Shown one piece after another: positions 1 through 8,023 of a stretch of 31,946 nucleotides of DNA (positions are counted from its first letter, which is position 1; each line of letters begins with the position of its first letter). The notes beneath the pieces were generated by a model. The model saw only the letters and a program-made list of their open reading frames with translations, made no database searches and was not told the DNA's origin. The translations under genes were made by a program, and so were the position numbers. Origin of the DNA: a virus; IMG/VR virus record IMGVR_UViG_3300032288_001072, positions 1-31,946 of that record; one strand, given 5' to 3'.

Positions 1-177
1 AAAGTTATTTCAGCAATTAAAGTATTATCCGACCTGACAGGCAAAAGCTCTGACGGTATGGAAGAACTTAAGAAGTCTGAAATTTTACAAATGTTGCAAA
101 CCTTGCCTCAGGCGGGGGGTGCTACACCTGAGGGCAAAGCAATGGCTGCTGCGCCAGCAGTTCCCGGCATGATGTAA
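1..177 (+). CDS. C-terminal end of probable portal protein (partial)
   Basis: The reading frame is open from the first base and ends at TAA 175-177, giving the last 58 residues of a larger protein. The tail has a helical, charged part (around 'GMEELKKSEILQMLQTL') followed by a low-complexity Ala/Gly/Pro end finishing 'AVPGMM'. Such flexible tails are common in podovirus portal proteins. Identity is inferred mainly from position: the next genes are a small protein, a scaffold-like protein and the major capsid protein, and terL lies at the other window edge, so portal is the expected gene here. No diagnostic portal motif is contained in this fragment, so another head protein cannot be excluded. 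Confidence 0.5.
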   Translation, partial: KVISAIKVLSDLTGKSSDGMEELKKSEILQMLQTLPQAGGATPEGKAMAAAPAVPGMM

Positions 178-197
178 TAATTTTTGGAGAAATCACT

Positions 198-380
198 ATG
201 GATTTGTTTAAACCCCGTGGTGCTGCTGCACCTCGCAACCCAACTGACAACACTCAGCAAAATGGTCAGATCGTCAACACACCTCGCTTCTCGCAAATGG
301 GTGGTTTGAAGAACGCCGCTGCAACTGGTGTTAAAAATCGCATGATGGTTGAAAAACCCGGCGGTAAGCGCATTATCTGA
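198..380 (+). CDS. Small conserved-looking phage protein between portal and scaffold
   Basis: This encodes 60 residues starting at an ATG preceded by TTTGGAGAAATC, a good ribosome binding site. The protein is basic and polar, with Ala/Asn/Gly-rich stretches ('KPRGAAAPRNPTDN') and a basic end ('GGKRII'). It has no membrane segment or cysteine. I do not recognise a named family. Its place between the portal end and the scaffold-like gene suggests a minor head or assembly role, but that is inference from position only. Confidence 0.7.
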   Translation: MDLFKPRGAAAPRNPTDNTQQNGQIVNTPRFSQMGGLKNAAATGVKNRMMVEKPGGKRII

Positions 381-415
381 TGCGCTTTTTTATTGTTTAT
401 TAAAGGGGATAACCT

Positions 416-946
416 ATGTCACTTGAAGACCTTAGCTATGAAGCCCGTGATGAACTGGCTCTTTTGGCCCGTCAACTTGCTGAGAATCCAAAAACTCGCA
501 AAGCTTTTTTACGTTTAACAAAAGAAGCCAAACCGGATATGCCGATTCCTGAACTTGAAATTGAGGATTCAACCAATTTCGCTGTTCAGAAAGCAAATGA
601 CCGAGTTGCTCACCTTGAAGCAAGACTCCAGCAAAGAGATGCGATGGAGGAATTGAACAAGCGCCGCAGCAGACTAAAAGAAAAAGGCTTGGTTGATAGC
701 GACGAGCAGATTGAAGAAGTGGAGAAAATGATGCTGGAAAAAGGCATTACTAACCACGAAGTTGCTGCTGATTACTGGAAATACATGAATCAATCCGCTG
801 CACCAACACCAACTGGATATAATCCGTCTGCGATTAACAAGTTTGACTTGTCAGCATACTGGAAGAATCCGGTTCAAGGTGCGCGTAATGAGGCAGCAAA
901 AGCATTATCGGAGTTACGGCGCAATCCTAAACCGTTAGGGTTGTAA
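416..946 (+). CDS. Probable scaffolding protein
   Basis: This 176-residue protein starts at an ATG after AAAGGGGATAACCT, a strong ribosome binding site. It is highly charged and mostly helical. Residues ~55-110 form a probable coiled coil ('RVAHLEARLQQRDAMEELNK'), and the C-terminal end is basic ('ALSELRRNPKPLGL'). Scaffolding proteins of short-tailed phages are typically small, helical and charged, end in a basic helix that binds coat protein, and lie immediately upstream of the coat gene, as here. The assignment rests on these features and order. There is no single diagnostic motif, so a capsid-assembly chaperone of another sort is possible. Confidence 0.6.
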   Translation: MSLEDLSYEARDELALLARQLAENPKTRKAFLRLTKEAKPDMPIPELEIEDSTNFAVQKANDRVAHLEARLQQRDAMEELNKRRSRLKEKGLVDSDEQIEEVEKMMLEKGITNHEVAADYWKYMNQSAAPTPTGYNPSAINKFDLSAYWKNPVQGARNEAAKALSELRRNPKPLGL

Positions 947-982
947 TTTAAGTAGGGGATGTTTTTAGATCGGAGATAGATT

Positions 983-1984
983 ATGCCTATTGGTGGCGGC
1001 ATTCTTCCGGCTTCGGGTTCCACTCAATTTACTGAGTTGACCTACGTTACCCGTAGGGCATTTATCCCGAAGCTGGTAGTACAACTTTATAATTCGACAC
1101 CGCTCATGGCGGCACTGATTGCTAACAGTCAGTCTGCTTCTGGTGGTGTTTCCTCTGTAACTGTACCTGTTCAGGGTTCTCAGTTCGTAAACGCTCAATG
1201 GTCAGACTACAGCGGCTCGTTCGCTCAGCCTTCTGTCCAACAGGGTGCTTACAACGCTGAATTCAACTTGAAGCTGATGATTGCGCCAGTACCGTTCCTC
1301 GGTATGGAAGGCGCAGTTCAGCAAGATGCAGCCGTTATTCCTCTGATCGAAGCGCGTATGAATGACGCGACTAACGTGATGATGGATGCGATGGCAACAT
1401 CCCTGTACAACAACACGACAAACACTCAGCAGTTCACTGGCTTGCCAGCTGCGGTGTCTGATTCGGGAACTTACGGCAATATTGATCGTTCTACCTATAC
1501 TTGGTGGAAGTCGAAGCAGTATGCTGCTGGTTCTGTAAACCCAACTCGTCAGAACATCCTTCAGTACATTTCCGGTACAGTCAAAAATGGCGCAGAAGTG
1601 CCTACGTTTGGCGTATGCGGCTTTGGTACTTGGACGTTGCTGGCACAAGATTATGTCGGTCAAGAGCAATACGTCTTAACACCGGGTTCCGGTTTTGATG
1701 GCGATGCAAATGGCCCTCAGTCTGGCTTCCGCGCTTTGATGGTTGCTGGCGTTCCTATTTATCCTGATCCGTACTGCCCTGAAGGAACGGTTTACTTCCT
1801 GAACAGCAACTACCTGTCGCTCTATATCCATGAGCAGGGTTCGTTTGTCTTTACAGGTTTTGAATCGACACTTCCTAACTGGCAGATTGGTTATGTTGGT
1901 GCTGTGCTGATGATCGCTGAACTGGTCAACACTAAGCCCAAATCCATGACCAAGGTGACAGGCTATAACTCGCTCACATTGTAA
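983..1984 (+). CDS. Major capsid protein
   Basis: This 333-residue protein is preceded by GATCGGAGATAGATT, with a GGAG site about 8 bases before the ATG. The length and composition (rich in Ala, Gly, Thr, Val, few charges) fit an HK97-fold coat protein. An N-terminal segment ('YVTRRAFIPKLVVQLYNSTP') resembles the N-arm/spine helix region, the middle has 'EARMNDATNVMMDAMATSLY', and the C-terminal part ends in alternating beta-type sequence. It follows the scaffold-like gene and precedes small decoration-like genes, the usual order. It should be the most abundant virion protein. Fold family is inferred, since no strict sequence motif exists. Confidence 0.85.
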   Translation: MPIGGGILPASGSTQFTELTYVTRRAFIPKLVVQLYNSTPLMAALIANSQSASGGVSSVTVPVQGSQFVNAQWSDYSGSFAQPSVQQGAYNAEFNLKLMIAPVPFLGMEGAVQQDAAVIPLIEARMNDATNVMMDAMATSLYNNTTNTQQFTGLPAAVSDSGTYGNIDRSTYTWWKSKQYAAGSVNPTRQNILQYISGTVKNGAEVPTFGVCGFGTWTLLAQDYVGQEQYVLTPGSGFDGDANGPQSGFRALMVAGVPIYPDPYCPEGTVYFLNSNYLSLYIHEQGSFVFTGFESTLPNWQIGYVGAVLMIAELVNTKPKSMTKVTGYNSLTL

Positions 1985-1996
1985 GGAGAAATAGTC

Positions 1997-2320
1997 ATGT
2001 CTAGTAAAATTCTTGTAGCTGGTTCAGCAACTAACGCTGCTGGTGCATTTCTTCAAGTTTATGCCTTGGGTAATGCAACAGCAACTATTCCTGCTGGTGA
2101 TTACTACATTGCTCCAACTGGTAACGTCACTATTGAACTGAATACGAACACTACTGGAAATATCAGTAATGCTTCGTATGCAGTTGTAGTTGCCAATAAT
2201 ACTGGTGGCTACTTTATCTCTGATGGCGTAAACATTCGCGCTAATGTTCTTGCTGGTACACCGACCATTACTCTGTTCCAAGTGAATCAGGGTCAAGCGG
2301 TCAGTGAGACTTACGCATAA
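1997..2320 (+). CDS. Small head protein, possible decoration protein
   Basis: This encodes 107 residues with an ATG after AAGGAGAAATAGTC. The sequence is almost free of charged residues and alternates hydrophobic with Thr/Asn/Gly, typical of a compact beta-sandwich ('GNATATIPAGDYYIAPTGN'). It follows the coat gene by 12 bases and is co-directional with it. Small beta-rich proteins in this place often decorate the capsid, but no family motif is visible and the assignment is positional. Confidence 0.7.
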   Translation: MSSKILVAGSATNAAGAFLQVYALGNATATIPAGDYYIAPTGNVTIELNTNTTGNISNASYAVVVANNTGGYFISDGVNIRANVLAGTPTITLFQVNQGQAVSETYA

Positions 2321-2329
2321 GGAGCCATA

Positions 2330-2740
2330 ATGAATGCTAACCATGTAGGTTCATTGTATCCAGATAGCTTTGGCAATTTTGGTGTTGGTCATGCCGTAAC
2401 CGTTGATGTTGGTTCGGCAGCTAACGCAGTTGCACAAATTGCTATTGTGGGCGCAAGTTCGTACATTGTTCGCAGGATTACGGTTGCTAATGCAAACAAG
2501 TCGATTGCAACTGCAAATGTGACTGTTACCACCTCTAACGATGGTAATGTTTCAAATGCGGTTGCATCGCTGACAACGCTTAGCAACGTAACTAGCACTA
2601 CTAGATTTCAAGATTTAACTCTTGCTGCTGGTGCTGCTACTACTGTTTACACGGCTGGTTCGTTGTTCGTCAACGTACCTGTTGCGGTATCCGGTGGAAC
2701 TTGCGACATTACTGTTTACGGAGATGTAGTAACTCTATGA
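2330..2740 (+). CDS. Small beta-rich virion protein, possible second decoration protein
   Basis: This encodes 136 residues starting at an ATG after TAAGGAGCCATA. It is strongly Ala/Val/Thr/Asn-rich with predicted beta strands ('VTVTTSNDGNVSNAVASLTT') and ends 'TCDITVYGDVVTL'. The composition is close to the preceding 107-residue protein and the two may be a pair of related shell proteins, though I see no clear alignment. Its stop overlaps the next start (ATGA at 2737-2740), implying translational coupling. Confidence 0.7.
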   Translation: MNANHVGSLYPDSFGNFGVGHAVTVDVGSAANAVAQIAIVGASSYIVRRITVANANKSIATANVTVTTSNDGNVSNAVASLTTLSNVTSTTRFQDLTLAAGAATTVYTAGSLFVNVPVAVSGGTCDITVYGDVVTL

Positions 2741-3075
2741 TGACTGTATATGTGACTAACAAGTGGGAAAAAACACTTGTCGATGAATATGCGTATAAAC
2801 CATATACGTTCCCTGTGGACGAATCTGTTGAAGTACCCGTAGAAATTGCCCGTCACATATTTGGTTATGGTTCTGAAAACAAGGAACCTTTTTTGGCTAG
2901 ACTTGGTTTTGCTAAAACAAAGAATGACATTCCTAGCGGGTTGGAAATTCTTGCAAAATTTAGCATTACCGAATCCAAGCCAGTACAGGATCGCTCCCTA
3001 TCCCCGGCGATTGACCAAGTACCCCCACCTATCCCTTTGCGGGGGGTGGGGAGAAAAGTCGAAAAAGCCGCTTAG
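2737..3075 (+). CDS. Hypothetical head/connector protein
   Basis: This encodes 112 residues. The frame stays open upstream to 2701, but the start is placed at the ATG overlapping the previous stop (ATGA), with a second ATG directly after it and GGAG at 2720-2723. The first two thirds are ordinary ('VPVEIARHIFGYGSENKEPF'), with a pattern also seen in small phage proteins located just before adaptor genes. The C-terminal third is Pro/Arg-rich and its DNA is unusually GC-rich, containing a strong hairpin at 3023-3051. No function is recognised, and its position suggests a head-completion role. Confidence 0.65.
   Translation: MMTVYVTNKWEKTLVDEYAYKPYTFPVDESVEVPVEIARHIFGYGSENKEPFLARLGFAKTKNDIPSGLEILAKFSITESKPVQDRSLSPAIDQVPPPIPLRGVGRKVEKAA
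3023..3051 (+). other. GC-rich hairpin inside the end of a CDS
   Basis: CCCCACC (3023-3029) pairs perfectly with GGTGGGG (3045-3051), and inside it CCC (3033-3035) can pair with GGG (3042-3044). It lies about 40 bases before the adaptor gene start and stands out in an AT-leaning genome. There is no T-run after it, so it is not a simple terminator. It may slow ribosomes or protect the mRNA, which is inference. Confidence 0.5.
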
Positions 3076-3088
3076 TTATGGCAATTAA

Positions 3089-3934
3089 ATGGCAACTTTA
3101 TCCGGTTACATCACGGAAGTTCGTAGGCTGCTGCACGATGCCAACGGGAACTTTTACTCTGACTCTGAGCTAACGGACTACATTAATGAAGCCCGTAAGC
3201 AAACAGTTAGGGATACTGGTTGCCTAAGAAAAATACAAATATCACAAACCCCAATGTCGCCCGTAGCTGGTGGTGCAAATCCAGTTATCTGGACTGCTGG
3301 CGCGACTGTTGCTTTAGATGATTACGTATTTTCAAATATCTTCATCTACAAAGTAACTGTAGCTGGTATTTTGGGAGATACAGCTCCGCCTTACCCGGCA
3401 GCAAATTACAACTATCCCCCAACAACACCGTTTACTAACGGAACCGCTACGTTGCAATATGCTGGCAATTGCGAAAAACTAAATTACGTAGCATTCCCTG
3501 ATAGTGTAAATACGATTGATATTCTAAATATCAACCTTTATTGGGGAAATAGTCGTATTCCTTTGCAATATTTGCCTTGGACTCAGTTCAACGCTCAACT
3601 ACGTTATTGGCAAAACTACATAGGTAGGCCAGTAGCGTTCAGTGTTTACGGACAAAAAACAGCATTTATCTCTCCCGTTCCAGATCAGGTTTACACGATT
3701 GAAATGGATACGGTTGTGCTGCCAGTTGATCTTGTTTCGTCTAATGAGGTTGATGTTATTGATGAGCCTTACACTACGCCTGTTGCTTTCTACGCCGCAC
3801 ATAAAGCTAAGTTTAAAGAGCAGAGCTATGGCGAAGCTGAAATATACAAACAGCAATACGTTCAAGAAGTTCGCAGTGTTTTGGCAACAACCATGACACG
3901 GCGCATTCCTAACCCTTATGGCAGTCCATTTTAA
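3089..3934 (+). CDS. Head-tail adaptor protein (P22 gp4-like)
   Basis: This encodes 281 residues. The N-terminus ('YITEVRRLLHDANGNFYSDS', then 'ELTDYINEARKQTVRDTGC') is the helical pattern common to adaptor proteins that dock under the portal. The central part is beta-rich, with Pro/Tyr/Asn loops at ~85-110. Residues ~150-215 hold the typical aromatic stretch 'PWTQFNAQLRYWQNYIGRP' followed by 'AFISPVPDQVYTIEMD', and a helical end follows. In short-tailed phages this protein bridges portal and nozzle. It sits directly before the nozzle gene (3-base gap), supporting the role. The ribosome binding site is weak, so it may depend on coupling to the upstream gene. Confidence 0.7.
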   Translation: MATLSGYITEVRRLLHDANGNFYSDSELTDYINEARKQTVRDTGCLRKIQISQTPMSPVAGGANPVIWTAGATVALDDYVFSNIFIYKVTVAGILGDTAPPYPAANYNYPPTTPFTNGTATLQYAGNCEKLNYVAFPDSVNTIDILNINLYWGNSRIPLQYLPWTQFNAQLRYWQNYIGRPVAFSVYGQKTAFISPVPDQVYTIEMDTVVLPVDLVSSNEVDVIDEPYTTPVAFYAAHKAKFKEQSYGEAEIYKQQYVQEVRSVLATTMTRRIPNPYGSPF

Positions 3935-3936
3935 TT

Positions 3937-5913
3937 ATGGCTGCGGCTGAACAAAAAAAATCATACAAAGTTATTAAGCAATTTCGTGGCGTGAACACGA
4001 AAGCAAACCGTACCGCCTTAGAAGATGGTGAGTTTTCATGGCTAGAAAATGCCATGCCTATTGGTTATGCCAATATTAAGACGGTATCAGGCGAAAGAAA
4101 TACGGCAGTTACGTTTGGGAATGTAACTACAGCATTACTCTCTGCAAACATTAACAATAAAGACTATCAGCTTGCCTTCCAAGAAGACGGTCGTTGCGAA
4201 TATGTTGATGTTGAGACAAATACAAAGGGAAATGTTGCTGTTGCTGGCACATTCTCTAACTCACGCATCAACATAACTCAGTACAAGGACGAGCGTGTTT
4301 TAATTGGTGATCCTAACAATGGCGTTTATAGCTGGGATGGTACTAACCTTGTATCTATCGGTTCAGTCGGATTCATAGGAATTACTAATCGTGGTGCTGG
4401 ATACACGACTACGCCTTCTATCGTTATTTCTGCGCCCAATGAGACAGGTGGAGTACAGGCTCAAGCGGAAGTGATATTGACAGCAAATGCGGTCACTGGC
4501 ATTGCTATTACTGAGGCTGGAACTGGCTACACAACTTCTCCAACAGTTACCATATCTGGTGGCGGGGGAACGAATGCAGCAGCAATTGCTGGTGTTACTA
4601 CGTTTAAGACGGGAACCGTTACTGTTTTTGTTACAAACGGTGGCACTGGCTACACAAATGCGTCTAATACTGTAGTTACCATTAGCGGTGGTGGTGGAAC
4701 TAATGCTGCTGGCACAGCTATTTTGGCTGGTGGTCAGATAAGCCAAGTGATTATGACCAACAATGGTACTGGATACACTAACGCATCCAATATCACTGTA
4801 ACAATCAGCGGTGGTGGAGGCTCAAATGCAGCCGCTAGAGCAATTATTAACAGCAACCCTGTTACTGGTATTCAGACGTTCTCAGGACGCGCTTGGGTAG
4901 CTCAAGGTCGCTCTGTAAACTATTCGGCAGCAGGTTCATATTCTGATTTTGTTAGCTTGTCTTCTGGCGTATTTACGATTACAGACGCAACCCTGCGAAG
5001 CAATATTACTCAATTGCTTTCAGCTAACAACTTCCTGTATATTTTTGGTGAAGACAGCATTAACGTGTTCTCTGACGTTCGGGTAACGGATGCTGGTATT
5101 ACATTATTTACAAATACCAACATTAGCGCCTCTGTAGGATCACGTTTGCAGTACGCCATATTCCCGTATTTCCGTTCTGTGTTGTTTATGAACGAGTATG
5201 GTGTTTATGCGCTGGTTGGCTCTACAACATCCAAGATTTCTGACCCGCTTGACGGAGTATTTCCTAACATAGACTTCACCACAGCAAGAGTTACGGCTGG
5301 TCAGGTATTGTTAAATAACATATTATGTGCCGCATTTAATATAAGATATAACGATTCTGGAACAAACCGTTATGTACAAGCAATATTCTTTGAAAAGAAG
5401 TGGTTTTTTTCTAATCAAAATAATCTTATCCTAGTATCTTCTATTGCTACAGGCGGTAGAATTAAGTTGTTTGGCACAAACGGTAGCAATTTTGTCGAGT
5501 TGTATGGCGATGCTAATGTGCCAGTAAATATTATTTTAGAAACCGCATTGGACGCTATGGGCGATCCTATTCGGGATAAGCAAGCATTAAAGATAGGTAT
5601 TGAGGCCACATTGGGATCAACGCCTACCACCATGAATGCTTATGTAGATTCAGAAGCGGCGCAGTCTCCAGTTATTACGTTTGAGAACAGTGTTGCTTGG
5701 ACGAATTATTTAGGTAATGAAATAGATTGGACAAATAATTTAAGTGTAGTTATTGGCTGGCTAGGTGCTGCTTCTGCTGGTGCTGGCTATTATTTGTATA
5801 AATCTGATGCTGAAATGTGGGGTAAATATTTAGGTATAACCATTAATAGCACATCAACACCTTTTGTTATTAACGGTTTCCAATTTGAACATGAACTAAG
5901 AACGAGGTTCTAA
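3937..5913 (+). CDS. Tail nozzle / DNA-stabilisation protein (P22 gp10-like) with inserted repeat domain
   Basis: This encodes 658 residues. The start ('YKVIKQFRGVNTKANRTALE', then 'GEFSWLENAMPIGYANIKTV') is characteristic of the beta-propeller nozzle that plugs the connector of P22-type phages, and blades continue with 'DPNNGVYSWDGTNL' (~125-138). The propeller is then interrupted by about four ~43-residue repeats (146-310) with the signature G-x-GYT and TISGGGG-x-NAA, after which it resumes at 'GRAWVAQGRSVNYSAAGSYS'. The C-terminal part contains 'SVAWTN' and 'IDWTNNLSVVIGW', a motif also found in the tail fibre at 8724. The protein is longer than plain gp10-type proteins because of the insert, which may project from the nozzle and bind the cell surface (inference). 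Confidence 0.75.
   Translation: MAAAEQKKSYKVIKQFRGVNTKANRTALEDGEFSWLENAMPIGYANIKTVSGERNTAVTFGNVTTALLSANINNKDYQLAFQEDGRCEYVDVETNTKGNVAVAGTFSNSRINITQYKDERVLIGDPNNGVYSWDGTNLVSIGSVGFIGITNRGAGYTTTPSIVISAPNETGGVQAQAEVILTANAVTGIAITEAGTGYTTSPTVTISGGGGTNAAAIAGVTTFKTGTVTVFVTNGGTGYTNASNTVVTISGGGGTNAAGTAILAGGQISQVIMTNNGTGYTNASNITVTISGGGGSNAAARAIINSNPVTGIQTFSGRAWVAQGRSVNYSAAGSYSDFVSLSSGVFTITDATLRSNITQLLSANNFLYIFGEDSINVFSDVRVTDAGITLFTNTNISASVGSRLQYAIFPYFRSVLFMNEYGVYALVGSTTSKISDPLDGVFPNIDFTTARVTAGQVLLNNILCAAFNIRYNDSGTNRYVQAIFFEKKWFFSNQNNLILVSSIATGGRIKLFGTNGSNFVELYGDANVPVNIILETALDAMGDPIRDKQALKIGIEATLGSTPTTMNAYVDSEAAQSPVITFENSVAWTNYLGNEIDWTNNLSVVIGWLGAASAGAGYYLYKSDAEMWGKYLGITINSTSTPFVINGFQFEHELRTRF
4372..4866 (+). 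repeat. Four in-frame protein repeats inserted in the nozzle gene
   Basis: Residues ~146-310 of the nozzle protein consist of four units of about 43 residues sharing G-x-GYT, then P/A-S-x-x-VTIS, GGGG-x-NAA and a short linker. The DNA also repeats, for instance 'ggcactggctacacaa' recurs almost exactly in units 2 and 3. Such GxGYT repeats occur in phage and bacterial surface proteins, and their ligand here is unknown. Confidence 0.8.
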
Positions 5914-5914
5914 A

Positions 5915-6481
5915 ATGCCAGTGCCAAATACTTTTGCGAATGCAACTACATCAATACCGTTATCTCAGCTTGATACAAACTTTGCTACAGCTATCACGCT
6001 TGGTAACACGGCTATCCAACTTGGAAATACTGTTACTACGTTAAATAACATGACGTTAGCTAACGCAACAATTTCCGGTGGAACATCTAACGCAACTTCT
6101 TTTGCCAACGTATCTATTACTAGTGGCAATGTTACAAATGCAACAATGACCAATGGTACATATACCAACTATACGGAAAGCCAAGTAAACATTGGTAACT
6201 CGTCAACTACGCAAACAATCGCGTTGTCTAACGGTACGGTTCAAACAGTAACCTTAACGGCAAACTGTACATTTACTATGCCTTCCGTTGCTCAGGGTAA
6301 GTCTTTCTTGGTGCTGATTAATTCTGGTGCTGGAGGTTTTACCGGAACATTTACAGGTGTTAAATTTCCCGGCAATACTGCCCCTACCATTACAAACACA
6401 GCAAGCCGTATGGATATTATTGCGTTTAGTTCGGATGGTACTAATTGGTACGGAACAGCTTCTCAAAACTACTTTCTATAA
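5915..6481 (+). CDS. Tail fibre-like protein
   Basis: This encodes 188 residues starting one base after the nozzle stop. The N-terminus ('IPLSQLDTNFATAITLGNTA') matches the attachment segment that begins many short phage fibre proteins. A run of short Asn/Thr-rich repeats follows (~40-90, 'SITSGNVTNATMTNGTYTN'), as expected of a trimeric beta-helical shaft. The C-terminal domain (~105-188) is beta-rich and ends 'WYGTASQNYFL'. It probably attaches to the tail and supports receptor binding. Function is inferred from composition and its place among fibre genes. Confidence 0.65.
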   Translation: MPVPNTFANATTSIPLSQLDTNFATAITLGNTAIQLGNTVTTLNNMTLANATISGGTSNATSFANVSITSGNVTNATMTNGTYTNYTESQVNIGNSSTTQTIALSNGTVQTVTLTANCTFTMPSVAQGKSFLVLINSGAGGFTGTFTGVKFPGNTAPTITNTASRMDIIAFSSDGTNWYGTASQNYFL

Positions 6482-6490
6482 GGAGCTTTA

Positions 6491-7411
6491 ATGTTTTCTT
6501 ATACTAAGTTGATGCAAGCAATTGCTGCTGGTGGTGGTGGCGCACCAACATTAGTTAGTTACCTTGTCGTAGCTGGCGGCGGCGGTGGTAGCACAGAATC
6601 TGCTACTGGAAGTGGCGGCGGCGCGGGCGGGTATAGAGAATCAACATTGTCTGTTTCTGCTGGAACTTCTTATACAGTTACCGTTGGTTCTGGCGGTGCA
6701 GGTGGAGCAACTGGTAGCGCAAATCCGGGCGTTAATGGAGGAAATTCCACATTTAGCACTATAACTTCTGCTGGCGGCGGCGGTGGTTCTGGTGCAGGTA
6801 GTGGTGGTTCTGGTTTATCTGGCGGTTCTGGCGGTGGAGGTAGTTACAACTCAGGCCCCGGTGGTGCTGGTAATACCCCATCTACAAGTCCATCACAAGG
6901 TAATAACGGAGGTACAGGTGGGCCACAATCAGGGGCGCACGGAGGCGGTGGCGGGGGCGGTGCAGGTGCAACTGGTGGGGCAGGTTCTTCTACTAATGGT
7001 GGCAATGGTGGTAGCGGAACAGCTTCATCAATTTCAGGTAGTTCCGTAACCTACGCTGGCGGCGGCGGCGGGTCTGCTTTTACATTGCCACAAACAACGC
7101 CAGCAGGTATTGCTGGAACAGGTGGTTCAGGTGGTGGTGGGACAGGTAGTTTAACTGGTGGGTCAGGATCACCATCTAATGTTGCTGGAACAACTGGTTC
7201 AGCTAATACTGGCGGTGGTGGTGGCGGTGGCGGTTATTTTGCTTGGGGTCAACCCGGTCTTGCTGGTGGTTCAGGTGTCGTAATTATTTCTTATCCTTCA
7301 ACTAATACAGATTTGGTATCAATTGGTGGTGGATTGACTTACACAAAAACTACATCTGGTGGGAATACAATTTACAGATTTACTGCTGGTACAGGCAACA
7401 TTTCATGGTGA
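6491..7411 (+). CDS. Glycine-rich tail fibre / receptor-binding protein
   Basis: This encodes 306 residues after TAAGGAGCTTTA. Nearly the whole protein is poly-glycine type. It opens with 'SYLVVAGGGGGS', then 'LSVSAGTSYTVTVGSGGAGG', and continues with many GGGGG, GGSG and GGTG blocks to ~265. It closes with a compact beta segment ('GGLTYTKTTSGGNTIYRFTA'). Glycine-rich domains of this kind form packed polyglycine-II sandwiches, as in the T4-like adhesin gp38, where loops contact the receptor. The neighbouring genes are fibre-like, supporting a host-range role. The repetitive GC-rich DNA is prone to slippage and recombination, a possible route to variation. Confidence 0.7.
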   Translation: MFSYTKLMQAIAAGGGGAPTLVSYLVVAGGGGGSTESATGSGGGAGGYRESTLSVSAGTSYTVTVGSGGAGGATGSANPGVNGGNSTFSTITSAGGGGGSGAGSGGSGLSGGSGGGGSYNSGPGGAGNTPSTSPSQGNNGGTGGPQSGAHGGGGGGGAGATGGAGSSTNGGNGGSGTASSISGSSVTYAGGGGGSAFTLPQTTPAGIAGTGGSGGGGTGSLTGGSGSPSNVAGTTGSANTGGGGGGGGYFAWGQPGLAGGSGVVIISYPSTNTDLVSIGGGLTYTKTTSGGNTIYRFTAGTGNISW

Positions 7412-7414
7412 TTT

Positions 7415-8023
7415 GTGAATATAAATAACTTATTCCCTACTCCGGTTGCGTTCTTTAAGTTTGGTCGTGATCTGACTGAAGCTGAATTAGAGTTCATTAA
7501 AGGTCAGGAGCATTACGCTAACGAAGGTAATACGACTAGCAAAGATCGTAAGATTCTAAAGAATAAAGAACTAACGGAGATTCGTGATTTTATTGAAGAT
7601 TCGATGATGGAATACTTCAAAGCTATTCATGCTCCAAAGTTTGATGTAAGTTTGTATTTAACCCAGAGTTGGGCTAACTATACAGAAGCTGGTCAGTACC
7701 ACCATAAACACGCTCATCCAAATAGCGTCGTATCTGGTGTGTTTTATCCACAGGCTAATAGAGAAGTAGATAAGATTTACTTTTACAAAGATGGCTACGA
7801 GCGAATTAAAGTTCCTGCTGCTGAGTTTAATCCTTATAACTCTGAATCGTGGTGGTTTGAAGTTGGTGCTGGAGATTTGATTCTATTCCCATCGCATCTA
7901 ACGCACATGGTACAGACTAAAGAAGGTGACAATACTCGTATTAGCATAGCTTTTAATACGTTTGTTAAAGGTTATATAGGCTCAGATGAAAGTCTGACAG
8001 GATTGAATTTGAGGGAAGAATAA
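7415..8023 (+). CDS. 2-oxoglutarate/Fe(II) oxygenase-like protein
   Basis: This encodes 202 residues starting at GTG 7415. No earlier ATG exists in frame after the previous stop. The pattern fits the phage 2OG-Fe(II) oxygenase group: 'QSWANYTEAGQYHHKHAHPN' with the HxHPNS motif at 99-104, 'SGVFY' after it, then 'GDLILFPSHLTHMV' with the distal His at ~164 and 'NTRISIAFN' with Arg175 as likely 2-oxoglutarate anchor. Such enzymes hydroxylate protein or nucleic-acid substrates. The substrate here is unknown, but the location between fibre genes suggests modification of a virion or receptor-binding protein (inference). TAATG overlap with the next gene. Confidence 0.75.
   Translation: MNINNLFPTPVAFFKFGRDLTEAELEFIKGQEHYANEGNTTSKDRKILKNKELTEIRDFIEDSMMEYFKAIHAPKFDVSLYLTQSWANYTEAGQYHHKHAHPNSVVSGVFYPQANREVDKIYFYKDGYERIKVPAAEFNPYNSESWWFEVGAGDLILFPSHLTHMVQTKEGDNTRISIAFNTFVKGYIGSDESLTGLNLREE

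Noticed and set aside
1202-1669. Leftward 155-codon open frame opposite the major capsid gene
   Set aside because: It is a shadow of a strongly supported gene, lacks a ribosome site, and has a residue pattern typical of antisense frames.
4363-4746. Leftward 127-codon frame opposite the nozzle repeats
   Set aside because: It arises from repeated codons read antisense and is Ser/Asn low-complexity with no ribosome site.
6783-7049. Rightward 88-codon frame inside the glycine-rich fibre gene
   Set aside because: Glycine-codon repeats read out of frame give an artificial Val/Gln-rich sequence.
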